NCBI GenBank assembly: GCA_035222895.1
Contig: JAVYIG010000877.1
Span: 62,001 to 126,000, forward strand
Reading direction: 5' to 3'
Origin: Strongylocentrotus droebachiensis
Taxonomy: Eukaryota; Echinodermata; Echinoidea; Camarodonta; Strongylocentrotidae
Length of the DNA: 64,000 nt
Part shown: positions 1-12,406 of the stretch, in pieces
How positions within the stretch are numbered: position 1 is the stretch's first letter
Layout of the letters: the number at the start of each line of letters is the position of its first letter
Made by a program: the position numbers and the translations under genes
Notes under the pieces: model-generated
Databases searched by the model: none
Seen by the model: only the letters and a program-made list of their open reading frames with translations
What the model was told of the DNA's origin: nothing

Positions 1-1980
1 CATTATCATGCTTTTTACTTACTATGATTTTCTTTTTGGGGCAAGGAAAGAAAAGTTGATATAAAAACAAAAGTAGAATGGATTATTCCTTTCCTTCGCA
101 AAATGTCATTAAAAAGACACACTAAAAATCATAATTCTACAAAGATATACCGTAAGCAGCTAAACCTGAGCAATCAGACTAAGCTCTAAGCTCAAAACTT
201 CACACTTCACAGAAATACAAGACATGACTAAAAGTAATACCATAATGCTGCTACTCTCCTCTCTTGCTTCCATACGGATTAGTCATCCTTGTAAAAAAAT
301 GATCTTTCATATTATCTTGGCAATTGATTAGGAGAAAGCATTTTCTTTTCGTTGAAAGTGCTTTTCCAGAGAATGTTTGACAAATTTGCGCCCACAAAGC
401 TGACCAAACATTGAACCTCGAGAAGGGAAAAGCGCAGGCATCTGACCGGCCAAGTGACAGACGATACTAAATGTTCGTGTTACACAGGCTTTCAGGTACA
501 AGAGTTCATCTGAATGGCTTTTCCTTCGTTTTTTGGAGCTGAATTTCTCCATGGACTTAACTTTCATGTGTAGTGAGCATGAAATTGTAAGCTGTCGTGT
601 TGCGCTTCCATTCATGTTCCCCCAACCCGATAAATATCACGTTTGAACAAGATTCTTTATCCATCCGTGTTTGTCGGATTGTGTGATTACTTGGGGTGAA
701 GTAAAAAGAAAAACATCAAGCAACCTTGTTCATTTGACAACTTCTTGACTGTTTACTCTGCACTTTTCGCACTTAGTGACCCATCTGTTGAGATATGGAT
801 CCACAAGATCAATCATGATAATAACATTTTTTCCCCCGTAACTATACTAAATGTAGCTTTGTTATTCTCCCTTTCCAAGTTCCTTAGTATTTATATGTAA
901 GCAATGACTGCTTATTTTTCATGTTCTTCATCATAGAAAGTCAACCAAGGCTAATGCAATATTACTAACAAGCCTATTAAATAAGTCTACCAATTTCATG
1001 AATAAGTTTGAGAATTGTCCACGATTATGAATATAGGAAATCCGTCTGGACAAAAGATAAAGTGCACCAATTACGGCACGATGCTGAAAGGCTTTCGAAA
1101 CACTTCTTTTACAGATTATCCATTATTTGAGTCTCATTCACCCTTTTTCTTTGATTGCTCACAAAAGTTTCATTTTTTCGATGCTCTCTGTCACCACGTC
1201 TCTTGGTCTGTTTTAGCAATAGTGCCTACCAAAGAATTGCAGTGGATGGTAATTGAATGTTCCGCAATCCTCAAAATTGAAATATTAATCATCGCCGGGA
1301 CAAAGCAGACTCTGTCCTCCCTCCCGTAGACCCAAATCTTCTTAGCAGATCATTACGGCGATTTCAGAATATGTCATCGCTACCACCAGAAGAAAAAAAA
1401 GTTTTGAAAATTCTCCCCGCAACTGCAGCATGGCGAAGCTGAGCTGAGGAGAGTTAGCGTAGCAAAGAAAATTGAAGTGGTTTAAAGTCGTCCATTTGGC
1501 ATGTGGGATGGTCGTCACAAGAGACAAGTTTGGGCTGTGATTGAAATTATTGTACAAGGTCACATATCTGGAATAGACTTTACTGGACAGCGACTCTCTG
1601 CTTTGTGGTATGGTTAGAGCATGTTTCAAGAGTTCAACCCTTCGTTACAAATCAGAACAAAACTTCATCACTAAAACTGAATACTTCCTATTACATATAT
1701 TGATAAATTTTTTTTTTTCTTCAAAATATATAGTTGAACCAACAATGATTGGACGCTGTAACATCATCATCAAATTGAGTATACATGTAGTGAGGTGCAC
1801 GTAGCAGTATGATAACAATGCAAGAAATGTCATTTAGCACTGGTAATCCTGGCATAAGTTACTTGTGGTGCTTGCTTCAAAATTCCTCAGCCTCAATTGA
1901 ATCAGTTGAACCCCTTTAGGAATAAGTGCACAAATGTTTCAGAACTCTGCAGAGCAACTGACAAATACATTACAAGGGTT
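1..1980. other. No gene recognised
   Basis: AT-rich, apparently single-copy sequence. The open frames are short (105 codons or fewer) and without recognisable domains or good splice-bounded structure. Under the model of a minus-strand gene starting at 40.9 kb, this would be intron or beyond. Confidence 0.5.
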
Positions 1981-2262
1981 TGTTTTATGCAGGCTTTAAA
2001 TTGCTGTACTGTCTTCCAAAGATATGAACATTTTTATAAAATATTGAAAAGGGAACTGATACAACACACCACTAATCTTGCCAAATTTATAAGCTAAATA
2101 AATCTCACATAAAATATGGTATATGTTTTTGGCAGGCTTTAAATTGTTTCACTGTCTTCCAAAGATATGAAAATGTTATGAAATATTGAAAAAGGAACAG
2201 ATCAAACATCATTTATCTTGCCAAAGTTATAAGCTAAATTTCACTTAAAATGTAGTAAGTTT
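1981..2262. repeat. Diverged two-copy tandem duplication, unit about 142 bp
   Basis: Two copies start at about 1981 and 2124. Both contain GCAGGCTTTAAATTG, CTGTCTTCCAAAGATATGAA, AAATATTGAAAA, ATCTTGCCAAA and TATAAGCTAAAT in the same order. Small indels and substitutions separate the copies, so the duplication is not recent. No coding frame is kept. Confidence 0.75.
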
Positions 2263-4370
2263 ACACAAAAACTGAACAAACCTACAACCAGTATCCCTGA
2301 ACTTCTACTTTCTCCATTCATAAATCTATCAATTGTGCATGAAAATTACTTTTAATCCACCGTTTCCTCTAATTTCTCTTTCTATGCCTCTTATCACTTC
2401 TCCCATTCATTCCATCAAATACACGTTCCTTACCCTCTTAGACCTTAGGGAACCTCATATATTCCCTGCTTTGCTTGCTATCTCCCATGCATTTTACATG
2501 CATCATTGCCATTCAATAAGCATATACCTGAAGCTGTTCACATTGCCAAGGCATTCTTCTCTGGTCATCATACCTTCTCTATAATTATGTAGGCCTACAA
2601 TACAGACAATATATGACCCAGTACACTTCATACTATGTGGGTTGTGCATCACAAACTGACGTACACCACACAAACCGTAATTCATGCTTCAGGGTTTGAA
2701 CGAAATCATTGACTTTGCCAATGGGAACGTTTTTGATTGTGCTCTAATCTAGCTCGAGCCCTTCACTTGTCATCTCCAATCAAATACAGAAATAACTGGC
2801 CGGAAAGCCAATTTTGCGATTTCAGATTTCAGAGTTTGCTTAAGATGATAAACGGAGAAAAAAAACCATCCCATTTGACTGTTAGTGATTTACAGAGTAT
2901 AAAGATTATAGTTGAATACCAAAGTCTCACAAAGAGACCATCCATGGCGATTAGAAGCCATGCAGAATCTTAAAAATACATATACGCTTTCACTTGATCC
3001 ACATCCCTGCCTCAATCCATCTCGCCACCATCATACCACCACTTTATAGAAAAGCCATGAACTTCTCTGCCTCTGTTTTACAGCCTCATAAAATCTCTTC
3101 TCTCAGTTTATGACCATAATTTGATGGTTATATTCCAATCCTACACTTGTTCACCATGTAAATCATCCCTCAACCATGATTCATCATAAGCAAGATCCTT
3201 CTATTTTTTCCAGAGTTCTTTTCATCCTCTAAAACCGTTCTCACCCTTCACATCAATTTTACAGCAATATCGGTTTATTTTCTCAGAAAACTTGGGATAA
3301 ATGTTGACAACAGGGGTCAAAGAAACCAATATAACCACATGACTGTTTATATTAGAGTATATATTTTGAAATCTTGAAAGTTATCTTTCTTAACTGAGAG
3401 CAGGGTACAGAGATCAGATATGACAATAAATCATTGCTCTTTACAAGCAAAACCCATCAGGAAGAAAAAGAGAGAATAAGTTGAAGTCGATACACACTTC
3501 ATCTGTAGGTCAAAACTGCAAAGGAAAATCCATTTGCAATTTCATAAAATTAACCTTGTAATGCTGAAAATTTGATTGTTTTTGACATCGTCTTTGAGTA
3601 TTACACAAAATATTCTGTGATGTAATTATTTAATGCATATTATAATAATATAATCATTTTGTTTACTCAGAAAAGCCTCATCAGCATCAATGCTGTTCTT
3701 TCTGAGAGCCCTGCAATATTTACTTACAGGTTCTCTCTAGAAGCTTTTCCTTGTAATTTTGGATATGAAAGTTTTTGGCTTGATTTGGGAATTCTTTTAG
3801 AATTAGTCCCAACTGCAGTTAAATCATTTCACCTTTGATCGATGTCAAGATTTGTAATGATTATAAACAGTTAAATAATATAAATACATTTGAGAAAAGA
3901 AATTATTCTAAGAGAAAATGGAGTTCTACAGCAAAAATGTTTAATACATGTTATAAATTTTGTCCACAAAATTTAAAGCATTCTGCCACCCAAATATCAT
4001 GTTATCGCCTCCAAGTATATAGTATTGCTCAATTCCATTTTTTAGCTTTATATTTACTATCAAGCTTGGACCATTTTGCCTACCAACCAACAATATTTTG
4101 TTCTTTGTTCTCCCCTACTGCTCTTCAATTTCTTCATGACCATGCTTATAACTGATCACAAGTTTACAACACATTAATTACAATGCAATAAATCATGAAG
4201 CTGACAGATTAGAGAGGAGTAGAACCACTGTATTACTCCAACCTACTACCTAGGCTAATAGTAATACCACTATCGTATGCAACGAGATACCATACAAACT
4301 TAGCCATTGGTGAACATTGGCTTTGATCAACTGAAGAGGTAGGAAATTAACAAGATGTGGTTTGTCGTTG
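2263..4370. other. No gene recognised
   Basis: AT-rich sequence with no recognisable repeat or coding segment. The longest frame (3835-4155, plus, 106 codons) has unbiased composition and no features of a real protein. Confidence 0.45.
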
Positions 4371-4373
4371 TTG

Positions 4374-4433
4374 AGAGCTGAAAGGGCCTTAACTCTTCGT
4401 TCAAGTATATGAGTAAGCGCCCTTCTCGCTTTG
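4374..4433. repeat. Short dispersed hairpin repeat, copy 1
   Basis: The left arm GAGAGCTGAAAGGGCCTTAA is followed after a short loop by an imperfect reverse complement, GAGTAAGCGCCCTTCTCGCT. The same arm words and spacing recur near 15.29 kb and 27.69 kb. The arms match at roughly 16 of 22 positions. The family is not recognised. Confidence 0.5.
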
Positions 4434-4962
4434 AACACGTGAAGTGGTGTGTCTGGGGTGATGGACGAGAGTTTCTCTACGGCTACTTGAGTGGTCAATT
4501 TGGGGCACGAAAACTGGACGAGACCTTTGGTCAGTGAGACAGAGATTGTTGGATTTAGATTTAGAGATACAATATTGTTAGCTGAGTGGACAATGGGTTA
4601 AAACAACTTAAACAAAGGCGGTACAGTTGGGAAGCTCGAGTTGACATGATATTGACTCAGCTTCCAGATGGATATACGGCAAGTCAGATTTAAAGCTCAG
4701 TCTATTGAAAGTTGCTTGCTCTTCAAGTTCAACGATTAAACAGATTATGAGGGTTTGTTTGATTGTTTGATCGAATGACACTGTTAATCACCACATGCCC
4801 ATCACACAATAATGTAAATAGTACAGTATGGAAATACAATATTCTACCCGATCACCCGTTTTATATATACTGGTACAGCTTATTTAGCACAACAAATACA
4901 TGTAGGACTACAGTATACACATCTACATGTACAGTACATGTACATTTATGTCGAACACAGTC
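4434..4962. other. No gene; TACATGTA-rich stretch at 4895-4945
   Basis: Nothing coding is seen. The segment just before the downstream MITE has several overlapping ACATGTA words, which are self-complementary. The same word is scattered through the window. Confidence 0.4.
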
Positions 4963-5510
4963 TTAAAGGGAAAGTCCACCCTGAAATTAAGTTAGTTTTA
5001 ATAGGAGTAGAAAAATGAGAGAAACAAGTCAGTGAAAGTTTGAGCAAATTCCGATTAAAAATAAGGAAGTTAGGATTTTTTAAGTTGTGATCAATCAAAC
5101 ACAAATTGGCAACTCTATGACGTAAAATGCGAGCTCAACTTCCATTTGCTTAGTACTAAAAAAATCTAAAATTTTCATTTTCCCTCAAGAAAAATTTCAA
5201 CCATACATGCACCCTAAATATAATAATTGCAAATATGTTTCTATACTCCCCCTGCAAGGAACAAATATATATTCCATCATCAATAACGAAGAAAACATTA
5301 TTTTATGGAATATTATGCACAAAGCAAATGAAGGAGAGCTCGTATAATACGTCACAGAGTTGCCAATTTGTATTTGATTGATCACAACTTCAATAATTCA
5401 TAACTTTCTTATTTTCATTCAGAATTTGCTCAAACTTTCACTCACCTGATTTTCTTATTATACTGCCTCTATCGAAACAAACTTATTTTGGGGGTGGACT
5501 TTCCCTTTAA
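4963..5510. mobile_element. TTAA-flanked foldback MITE (family A)
   Basis: The ends are TTAA-AGGGAAAGTCCACC on the left (TTAA at 4963-4966) and its reverse complement GGTGGACTTTCCCT-TTAA on the right (TTAA at 5507-5510). Long subterminal arms also pair: words around CAATTTGT, GATTGATCACAACTT, AATTTGCTCAAACTTTCA and GACGTAAAA/TACGTCAC recur inverted. There is no transposase frame, so it is non-autonomous. TTAA target duplications are typical of the piggyBac and Kolobok superfamilies. Which one mobilised this element cannot be decided from the ends alone. Confidence 0.85.
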
Positions 5511-8159
5511 GGATAAAAGTGTATTCCTGAACATTAGTTTTTCCATTAAGAAATATCCACAACTTTTTCAACATCTACACAAGATTCATGGCCCTTTTTC
5601 TGTGTTAATTTTCAGGCTTTTTATCTGTTTCAGCAGCTGCATTTATTTTTCTCCATTCAGGCCATGTAAGTTACATCCCAGCTCAAATGAGGGAGAACTT
5701 CTCATTATCATGACCATCGCTTATCATTTTTCAACTCCACTATGCCCTTTTTCAGTCAACAGATCAAACCATGAATTCATGCCGTCCCATCACCTAAATG
5801 ACAAATAGGGGGCAATTCTTAATGAGCAAATACATTCAACAGAAGAATTGTCAAAAGTCCCCATTTTCAGTGGTGTGTGAGTGGTACGAGGGGGAAGTGT
5901 GGGTGACCACAGCACGTGCAAGAATCTTTTATCCCTTGCTTTGGATTATCCTAAGTCTTGCGTATCGCTCACAATGAGCTGCAGTGAATGGACATTCCAT
6001 GCCTGGCTTTTGGGTTTGGTCGTACAACGGCCGGTTGGCCGGCGGTGACTGCGTATGTACGGTACCTCCATCTACGTCGCTCTCAATATTAATTTGTGAG
6101 GGGGATGCTTGGGCAAATATTGGCGCAGGTTTGAGATGGGTAATGAGGCAAGCAGATCACCGTTATTACTTCCAAAATACTCCTCACTCTCTCCTCTTTT
6201 TCCCTCTCTATGCATGCATTATGCGGGTCGGGAGGAGTGGGAAGAAGGGGGCGACTTGGGTACGATTGAAATTCTGTACCATGACCCTTCATGTGCATCA
6301 CATCTTCAGAAAAAAGAAGATGGTTCTGACTTTCAAACAACATTTCTATTGCCCTTATAAATACAAAATTTTCAAATAGCAATGAAATTTTGGTTAGAGG
6401 TATTAAAAGTTTTTTTTTAGTAAATCCTTTCCTTGAGAACACTATAAAAAATGCGTTTACAACAGCTTCTTCTGTTTAACATATAAAATAGCATATGTAG
6501 GAAACAGAAAATTGCTGTACATTTTTCACTGAACAATCTGTATGACAGTCAAACAAATGTTCAACATAAAATTTATCTGAATTAGTAAAGAAGGATAATT
6601 TTAACCCCTCCCCTTGTTCTATTCCCCTCCTTCCGTATTCGAATGATACCTCTCTCTCTACCCCCCCCCCCAATCATTTCAAGTCCTGTCATACCCTATG
6701 TAAACCATCCCTGCTTGAACCTAACACCTAGAGAGAATAGGAGCAAAATTGATCCTCAAGATTTTGATATAGGAACAAACAGCAAAGCCAACATCCCCCT
6801 CACATAAATGTCACGCCCGGTGACAAAAACTGCTCACGTTTTCCCTCGATCGAGATGCTTACCTTACACTAGCTATTGTGACAGACACTTGGGTCGGATC
6901 GTATCCATTCACGTTTATGTGCTCGTGATTGTAGTGCAGATTCTTTTAAATTGTGCGTGGAGTCGGACACATATTACGCTCAAATGCTGACTAAAATGTC
7001 AATATCATTAAACGGAGTGGACATGAAATGATATGGTCTTTTCTCAAGTGTGCGCAAGAAAGATTTTGAGAGACAAAATATTGGATATCGCACTCTCCTC
7101 CACACCCATCTCACTCCCCCTCCCATCATCCCAACATGTCAATCAAACATTTGGCTTGTCAATCAATTCAACAAACCATTAATCAAGGTACTGGACCTAC
7201 ACCTCAGAGGTGAATGATATCTTTCTTCATTTTCATGATGCAAATATCACATGTCCTTTTCTAAGAATATGTTATGAAAATGTATGTTGGGGAACAGAAT
7301 GAGTAACCAAGTCTACATGTATTTGAGTGATACTCACCTCCTTTCATAATGTGTCATATTACCAGTCTTGCAGTTTGGACACTTATTATATAACCCAGAG
7401 TTATAACATGGAATCATTTATATTTGTCCAGCCTTTATTCTGAAGGGAAACATTTGAGATAAGTCTACCGGTAGTAAAAAAAACTACGTCCTTAACCTCA
7501 CAAATTTTTCAATTAAACAGATAATTTAATTAATTAGATATTCTGAGAAAGATACTAAATATCAATTGAGGAAATTGAATTTAGTGACGTACATACAGAC
7601 AGAGAAGAGATAATCTTGTTCTATTTCGAAACGTGGGAGGTTTTATCAGACCAGATACGGGGATGGACCCAAGGCCTATTAAATTGCCTGGCACAGATTT
7701 GGCTGACTTTAATCAATTCTATCTCATGATGAGTTACCGAAAAATGTAACCCTGGTGGCAAGAGCGATACCTGAGCGCAAGATAACGTCACGTGAGCTAA
7801 GAAGAGCCCATCCACAGGGAATCCCCTACCTGAAAGTCAAACATTGTCCAAATGATCAAGCAGTCATTCTTTCTTCTCTCCCTTAACCATCCATCCATGA
7901 TCCATCTATCTCTTCGCTATTCTTCTTCCTCCCCTCCATTTCATGAGAATGCTAGATGTATGACCAAACAGACAGAGACTATTTTCTGTTTTATGCAAAA
8001 GCTTTGTGTTACATCAGTGGCATACTGGGTTTGTGTGTTACAGAAAGGTTAGTTTCTCACTTGTCTTTCTATATTGGTGCTATAGTCCTCATTACTTTTA
8101 CTACTATTCCCTTCTCTCGATCATGACCAGTCTCTCCCAGTCTATCACAATGTTTTGCA
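5511..8159. other. No gene recognised
   Basis: A C-run lies at about 6661-6671 and ATTA-rich sequence at about 7500-7560. Several open frames exceed 60 codons in overlapping frames (6.0-6.44 kb), but none has domain-like composition. Confidence 0.45.
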
Positions 8160-8500
8160 GTGTTTTGAACGTTCTGTCTCTCTTACAATATCTCCCCTCT
8201 CTCCCTCGCATTCTCCACTCCTCTGTCTGTTTCTCTCAGTCTGTCTCTCTCTCTCTGTCTCCCTCTCTCTGTCTCCCCCTCTCTCTCTCTGTGTATGTTT
8301 GTCTGTCTCCCCCCTCTCTCTGTCTGTTTGTCTTTCTGTCTCTCTTTTTATCTTTCACTCCTCCCCATCCCCTTATTTCTCCCTCTCTCACTTTCTCTCT
8401 CTTTCTATTCCTCTCATCTCTTTCCCTAATCATCTCCAGCCTCTATCTTACCCATTCCCTCATATTGTTCATCCTCCATCCTCCTCCCCTTCCCTTCCTT
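8160..8500. repeat. CT-rich low-complexity tract
   Basis: Dense CTCTCT/CTGTCTCT sequence with TCCC blocks, pyrimidine on the plus strand. It creates long Ser/Leu/Pro-rich open frames on the plus strand and Arg/Glu-rich ones on the minus strand, which should not be read as genes. Confidence 0.9.
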
Positions 8501-9880
8501 CTCATCAACTCGACAACGGATGTTTGCGGAGAATGGCGGCTTCACCCGGAGACCAGGCCCTCTATCTCTTGATATCATAGAGAATAGAATGTGGTAAAGA
8601 GTGGATGGCATCTGGGAGTTCTCTTAGAATAGAAACATTAACTGAATTGTCGCTCCTCACAGGGGTAATCATCAAATGCCCAACCTTAGTGTGGCTCTCT
8701 TTTATGAAGCAACCATTGTGGTGGCATGCAGGTGAACTACATCTTGTAATCTCGCCATGGTGCAAGCTAGGTTTAACCCTTTCCGTGTCGCCAACTTCAC
8801 AGACATTTTTCAAACGTGAATCTCTGTGAGACAAGCTTTAATCATCATAATGTTCAATTAAGTGCAATTGGAAATAAAAGCTCTTCATAGTCCTAAATCA
8901 TTTGATATAGTGATTAAAGGAGGGAGGCATATAGACATTTATGGCACTGAATGAGTTATTAAATGATGAACAACTCATCCTTGTTGATAAAAATGATAGT
9001 GGAGATTTACAAAGCACTTAATAAAAATGTATCTTAATGATTTACAAATATGAGGTCTATTACTATAGCAATGGGCACAAAATGTACAATATGTGCACCA
9101 CCTTTATGGCAATACTGGATTTTCCTTTACAGTACCAAAGCTCTACAATTTCTATATATAGTACACAAAGAGTGAATATAATATTGGTAGAACTTCATAT
9201 GAGAACTGAAAATGACTCTACATCTAGTCCAGATGAACTAATCAATACTTGCATGTTTCTGAATGGATGATATTCTCATAGATCTCCTCACAACTTTTTA
9301 CAAATCTTGTCCTTTTTGTATCTATCAGACAATGTTTCATAACAATAAGTTCCACACACACACTATCACTAAAAACGATTTAAAAGTGCCAGATTAGTCA
9401 TTTCTCTGAGTGAATTCCCTGCATGAGGAATGCATGACAACAACAGTGTGTAACATTACTCATTCAAAGAAAACTCTAATGGTCTCTTTGTATGTTTCAT
9501 TCATAAAAACTGATGCGTTCCTTCACCTTCTCTTCTCTTAGCGCCCATACATTACTATTTTACGACTCACTTCTAGAACGGCTTTCAAGATTGCACCATG
9601 GACGTAGGTATGAAACAATCATGTCGGATGTGAAAAAAGTAAGTCCACCTCCCAGTCCGAATTAAATATTCATTTTCAATAAAACTAACAATGTTTTAAA
9701 AGGATGCAGTCACCGCTTTTACGAATTGGATGAACGTAATTATGGCTCTGGCTTGTGCAGTGTTTCGCTTGGAAGGGTCCAAATGCTTGGCAATTAAATT
9801 ATTAAAAGCCTGAAAGACATGAAATATGAAAAGGGTATTTGGGGGTGATGTGGAAAGATCGTCATCTATGGGAGCAGTGT
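8501..9880. other. No gene recognised
   Basis: No coding or repeat structure is recognised. A segment around 8772 (AACCCTTTCCGTGTCGCC) resembles the AACCCGTTCAGTGCC word at 27.16 kb. It may be a fragment of a common repeat, but no second end was found. Confidence 0.4.
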
Positions 9881-10281
9881 CTAAGGGTGCGTTTAAGCTC
9901 AATTTTGAAGGCAGAATGAGCGATTTGAAACGCACATCGTAAACGCTCATCGTAATCGCAGTTCCACTGTGTACTGTTTATGCTCACTTCTCTGGCTCCT
10001 CAGGCAATTCTCTCTGGGTGGCCTCAATTGGCCTTGCAACTGGATTCGCAAACCTGCACTGTGCATGCTACGTAGACCCACTAGAGGTCAATGCGTTGAC
10101 CCCGTTTAAATGCGTTTACAAATTGTAAACGCACCTTTTTGTGAGTTTACGATCGGCGATCGTGATTGCCGTTTTTTGGTGATTCTACAAAAGTGAGAAA
10201 GGACGCAACCGTGTTTTAAACTAAACGCGTAACAGATGCCTGATTCTAGCCAGAAAATGTTGGACATAAACACGCCCTTAG
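9881..10281. mobile_element. MITE-like element with CTAAGGG termini
   Basis: The left end CTAAGGGTGCGTTTA faces the right end TAAACACGCCCTTAG, giving 13 of 15 paired bases. Further inside, TTTACGATCGGCGATCGT and repeated AAACGC/GCGTTTA words occur in both orientations. There is no coding capacity. No unambiguous target duplication was found; TA or a 3-bp site are both possible. The superfamily is undetermined. Confidence 0.6.
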
Positions 10282-10959
10282 ATAGATGTGGTGAGTGATG
10301 CTACAAACAATACTGAATGGCAAGGACTAAAAGAGAGGGTGGAGATATCAAGAGCATTCACATGGCGTTCTTAAGCTCGAGGGGTGCGCTCTTACAAATG
10401 GGAGAGGGGGTAAATAAATAAAAACAGGTACAGGAGATGAGAAGCTGGAGAAAGGGAGAACAGAATTTGAAGGAAATCTGAAAATCCATTTCTTTTTCAT
10501 TTTCATATCTAACAGAAATTGATTTTAAAAATGATGATAGGATGAAATGTTTTTCACATATTTTACTTGTGTGGTATATAGTTCACTTACTAGAATTATA
10601 ATTTTGATATGATAGTCTTCTTTTAATATTCTATATTCAAGACTCCTGAACTTACAGTAATCAACTCTCATTTCTGACAAAACGGTACATGTAATTCAAA
10701 GCTCAACATTAAAGTTATTATTTCATGTTTGATCAATGTATGGATGAAAATAACATCAAATCATGGATTAATAAAAGGGATTCATTAAAAGATTTCACAA
10801 TAAAAACTAGCAATTTGTGGGGAGACTTTGGAAGAGGGTTGGTGCATCGTCTAAGTGTGAATGCCTCCCTTGGATTGACTGACTGGCAATTAAGGTAATG
10901 GGCGAGGGATTGATACATGGAGATGAAGCAAAGAGGCTCGGGGACGGATTACTGTTAAT
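10282..10959. other. No gene recognised
   Basis: A short purine-rich patch lies at about 10390-10470. Otherwise this is AT-rich sequence with no feature I can support. Confidence 0.4.
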
Positions 10960-11490
10960 ACGCCAAAGTCGCAGCAGGGCACACCTGCCTGTTAGGTCTC
11001 GTGTCTTGTGGGGACGGGTGAAGACATTCCGCAGCTTGGGAGTTAGGGGAACTGCCAGGGGTGTAAGGATAGGGGGTAGGGGTACAGATGTAGTTTGAGA
11101 GGGGGCATATGATGGTGAATAGAGGGGCTATCCAGCTACCGGTATTACACCTGTCTGTAAGGCCGCGTTGTCTTGTGGGAACAGGTGAAGACTCTCCACT
11201 GCTTAGGAGCTGAAGAGCTGCAAGGTGTGCAAGTTGAGGGGATAGGGGTGCTGAGGTGTGATGGAGAAGGGAACAGAGCAGGGGGTATGCGGCTAAATAG
11301 CTATGGACACACCTGCCTATTGGGGTGTATTGATATGGGGTAGGGGTGCAGAAATGTGGTGGATAGGGGCATGGAGGGGGGTGGGAGCAAAGTAGCAACC
11401 AGCCAGTACTGTGGGGACACCTGTCTTTTACTATTAGGCCTTGTGTCTTCTGGTGATGGGTGAAGACATTCTGCTGCTTCGAAGCTGGAA
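10960..11490. repeat. Degenerate tandem repeats of about 165 bp, G-rich
   Basis: The motif ACACCTGYCTRTWAGG recurs at about 10980, 11148, 11309 and 11411. The following motif GTCTTGTGGGGACGGGTGAA recurs, degraded, at about 11004, 11171 and 11445, each followed by GACTNTCCNCNGCTT-like sequence. The third unit looks internally deleted. A 180-codon minus-strand open frame here is a by-product of repeat composition. Family unknown. Confidence 0.6.
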
Positions 11491-11550
11491 ACAACACAAG
11501 ATCTAAAGGTAGTTGGTGGTTGGGTGCAGTTGACGCTTGAGAAGGGGTAA

Positions 11551-11684
11551 GAGAGACCTTCTTAGTTAATTATTTTGTAAGTTGCTAATGGCTTTCTCTC
11601 TGCTTATAAGGTCTTAAGAGAGACCTTCTTAGTTAATTATTTTGTAAGTTGCTAATGGCTTTCTCTCTGCTTATAAGGTCTTAA
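11551..11684. repeat. Exact 67-bp tandem duplication
   Basis: The unit starting GAGAGACCTTCTTAGTTAAT at 11551 is repeated from 11618 without any difference that I can see. The unit also has weakly self-complementary ends (AGACCTT ... AAGGTCTT). Perfect identity implies a very recent duplication, or an assembly artefact. Confidence 0.9.
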
Positions 11685-12307
11685 GACTTTAATCCGCACA
11701 TACATGTAAGTTCAATTGCAACAAGATACACAGCCTACAATAGTCATTCCTCTATAATAATGAGTATACACACATTCTTAATATCATTAAAAGGTATGTA
11801 GATACGTATTCATGAATGATCCATTCAAGCAACTTAGACTGATTAATTAACCAACATACATAATAGATAAAGAAATTGGCAACTATGGAGATTATACCCC
11901 ATTAAGTACTTAATAAATATACCTAGTCCAAGTGATAGAAAGAAAGAAGAAAACATGATGATAAGCTCTTGTTTGAGTATGTAATGAACTTGGAGCCATT
12001 AAGGCTTGATGAACTATTCCATAAGAACTAATACATACAATGGACCTAGGTACCAAAATGGGATTTAAATATATTGGGTGAAAAGAGCACCCTGCTTAAT
12101 ATAGAGTGTAACTAAGTACCAGTAAGTAGTTTAAGAGATTTTCAAGATCAAGGTACATTGAGGTTTGAAGTAGACAAGGGGGAGAGGGAGAATATCGGAA
12201 GAAAATATTATCTAGAGAAAGTCAGAGAGGTAGAAAAACTTATATTATAGTTTTAGAAATAAACTTGAAGACGAGGCTACAGAACAAACTGTTAGAATCC
12301 CTCTAAA
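11685..12307. other. No gene recognised
   Basis: AT-rich, apparently unique sequence. Nothing supportable. Confidence 0.4.
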
Positions 12308-12406
12308 TCGTCCTTGTTTTCACGAAGTGACGGTAGTGAGGAAAATCGTAACGCAAAGTGAATGCAATTTTTTTTCACTACCGTCACTTCGTGAAAACAG
12401 CGACGA
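12308..12406. repeat. Small hairpin with a perfect 24-bp stem
   Basis: GTTTTCACGAAGTGACGGTA and four more bases (12316-12339) are exactly reverse-complemented at 12375-12398. The stem can extend outward with mismatches through TCGTC/GACGA to 12308 and 12406. The loop is 35 bases. There are no TTAA or TA duplications at the outer ends. It could be a tiny foldback element or a hairpin RNA-type structure; the sequence alone does not say. Confidence 0.8.

Noticed and set aside
4250-4498. 82-codon minus-strand frame with protein-like look
   Set aside because: It reads through the dispersed hairpin repeat that also occurs at 15.3 and 27.7 kb, so the apparent texture is not evidence of coding.
8006-8580. 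Long Ser/Leu-rich frames on the plus strand
   Set aside because: They span a CT microsatellite, and the flanking codons show no domain.
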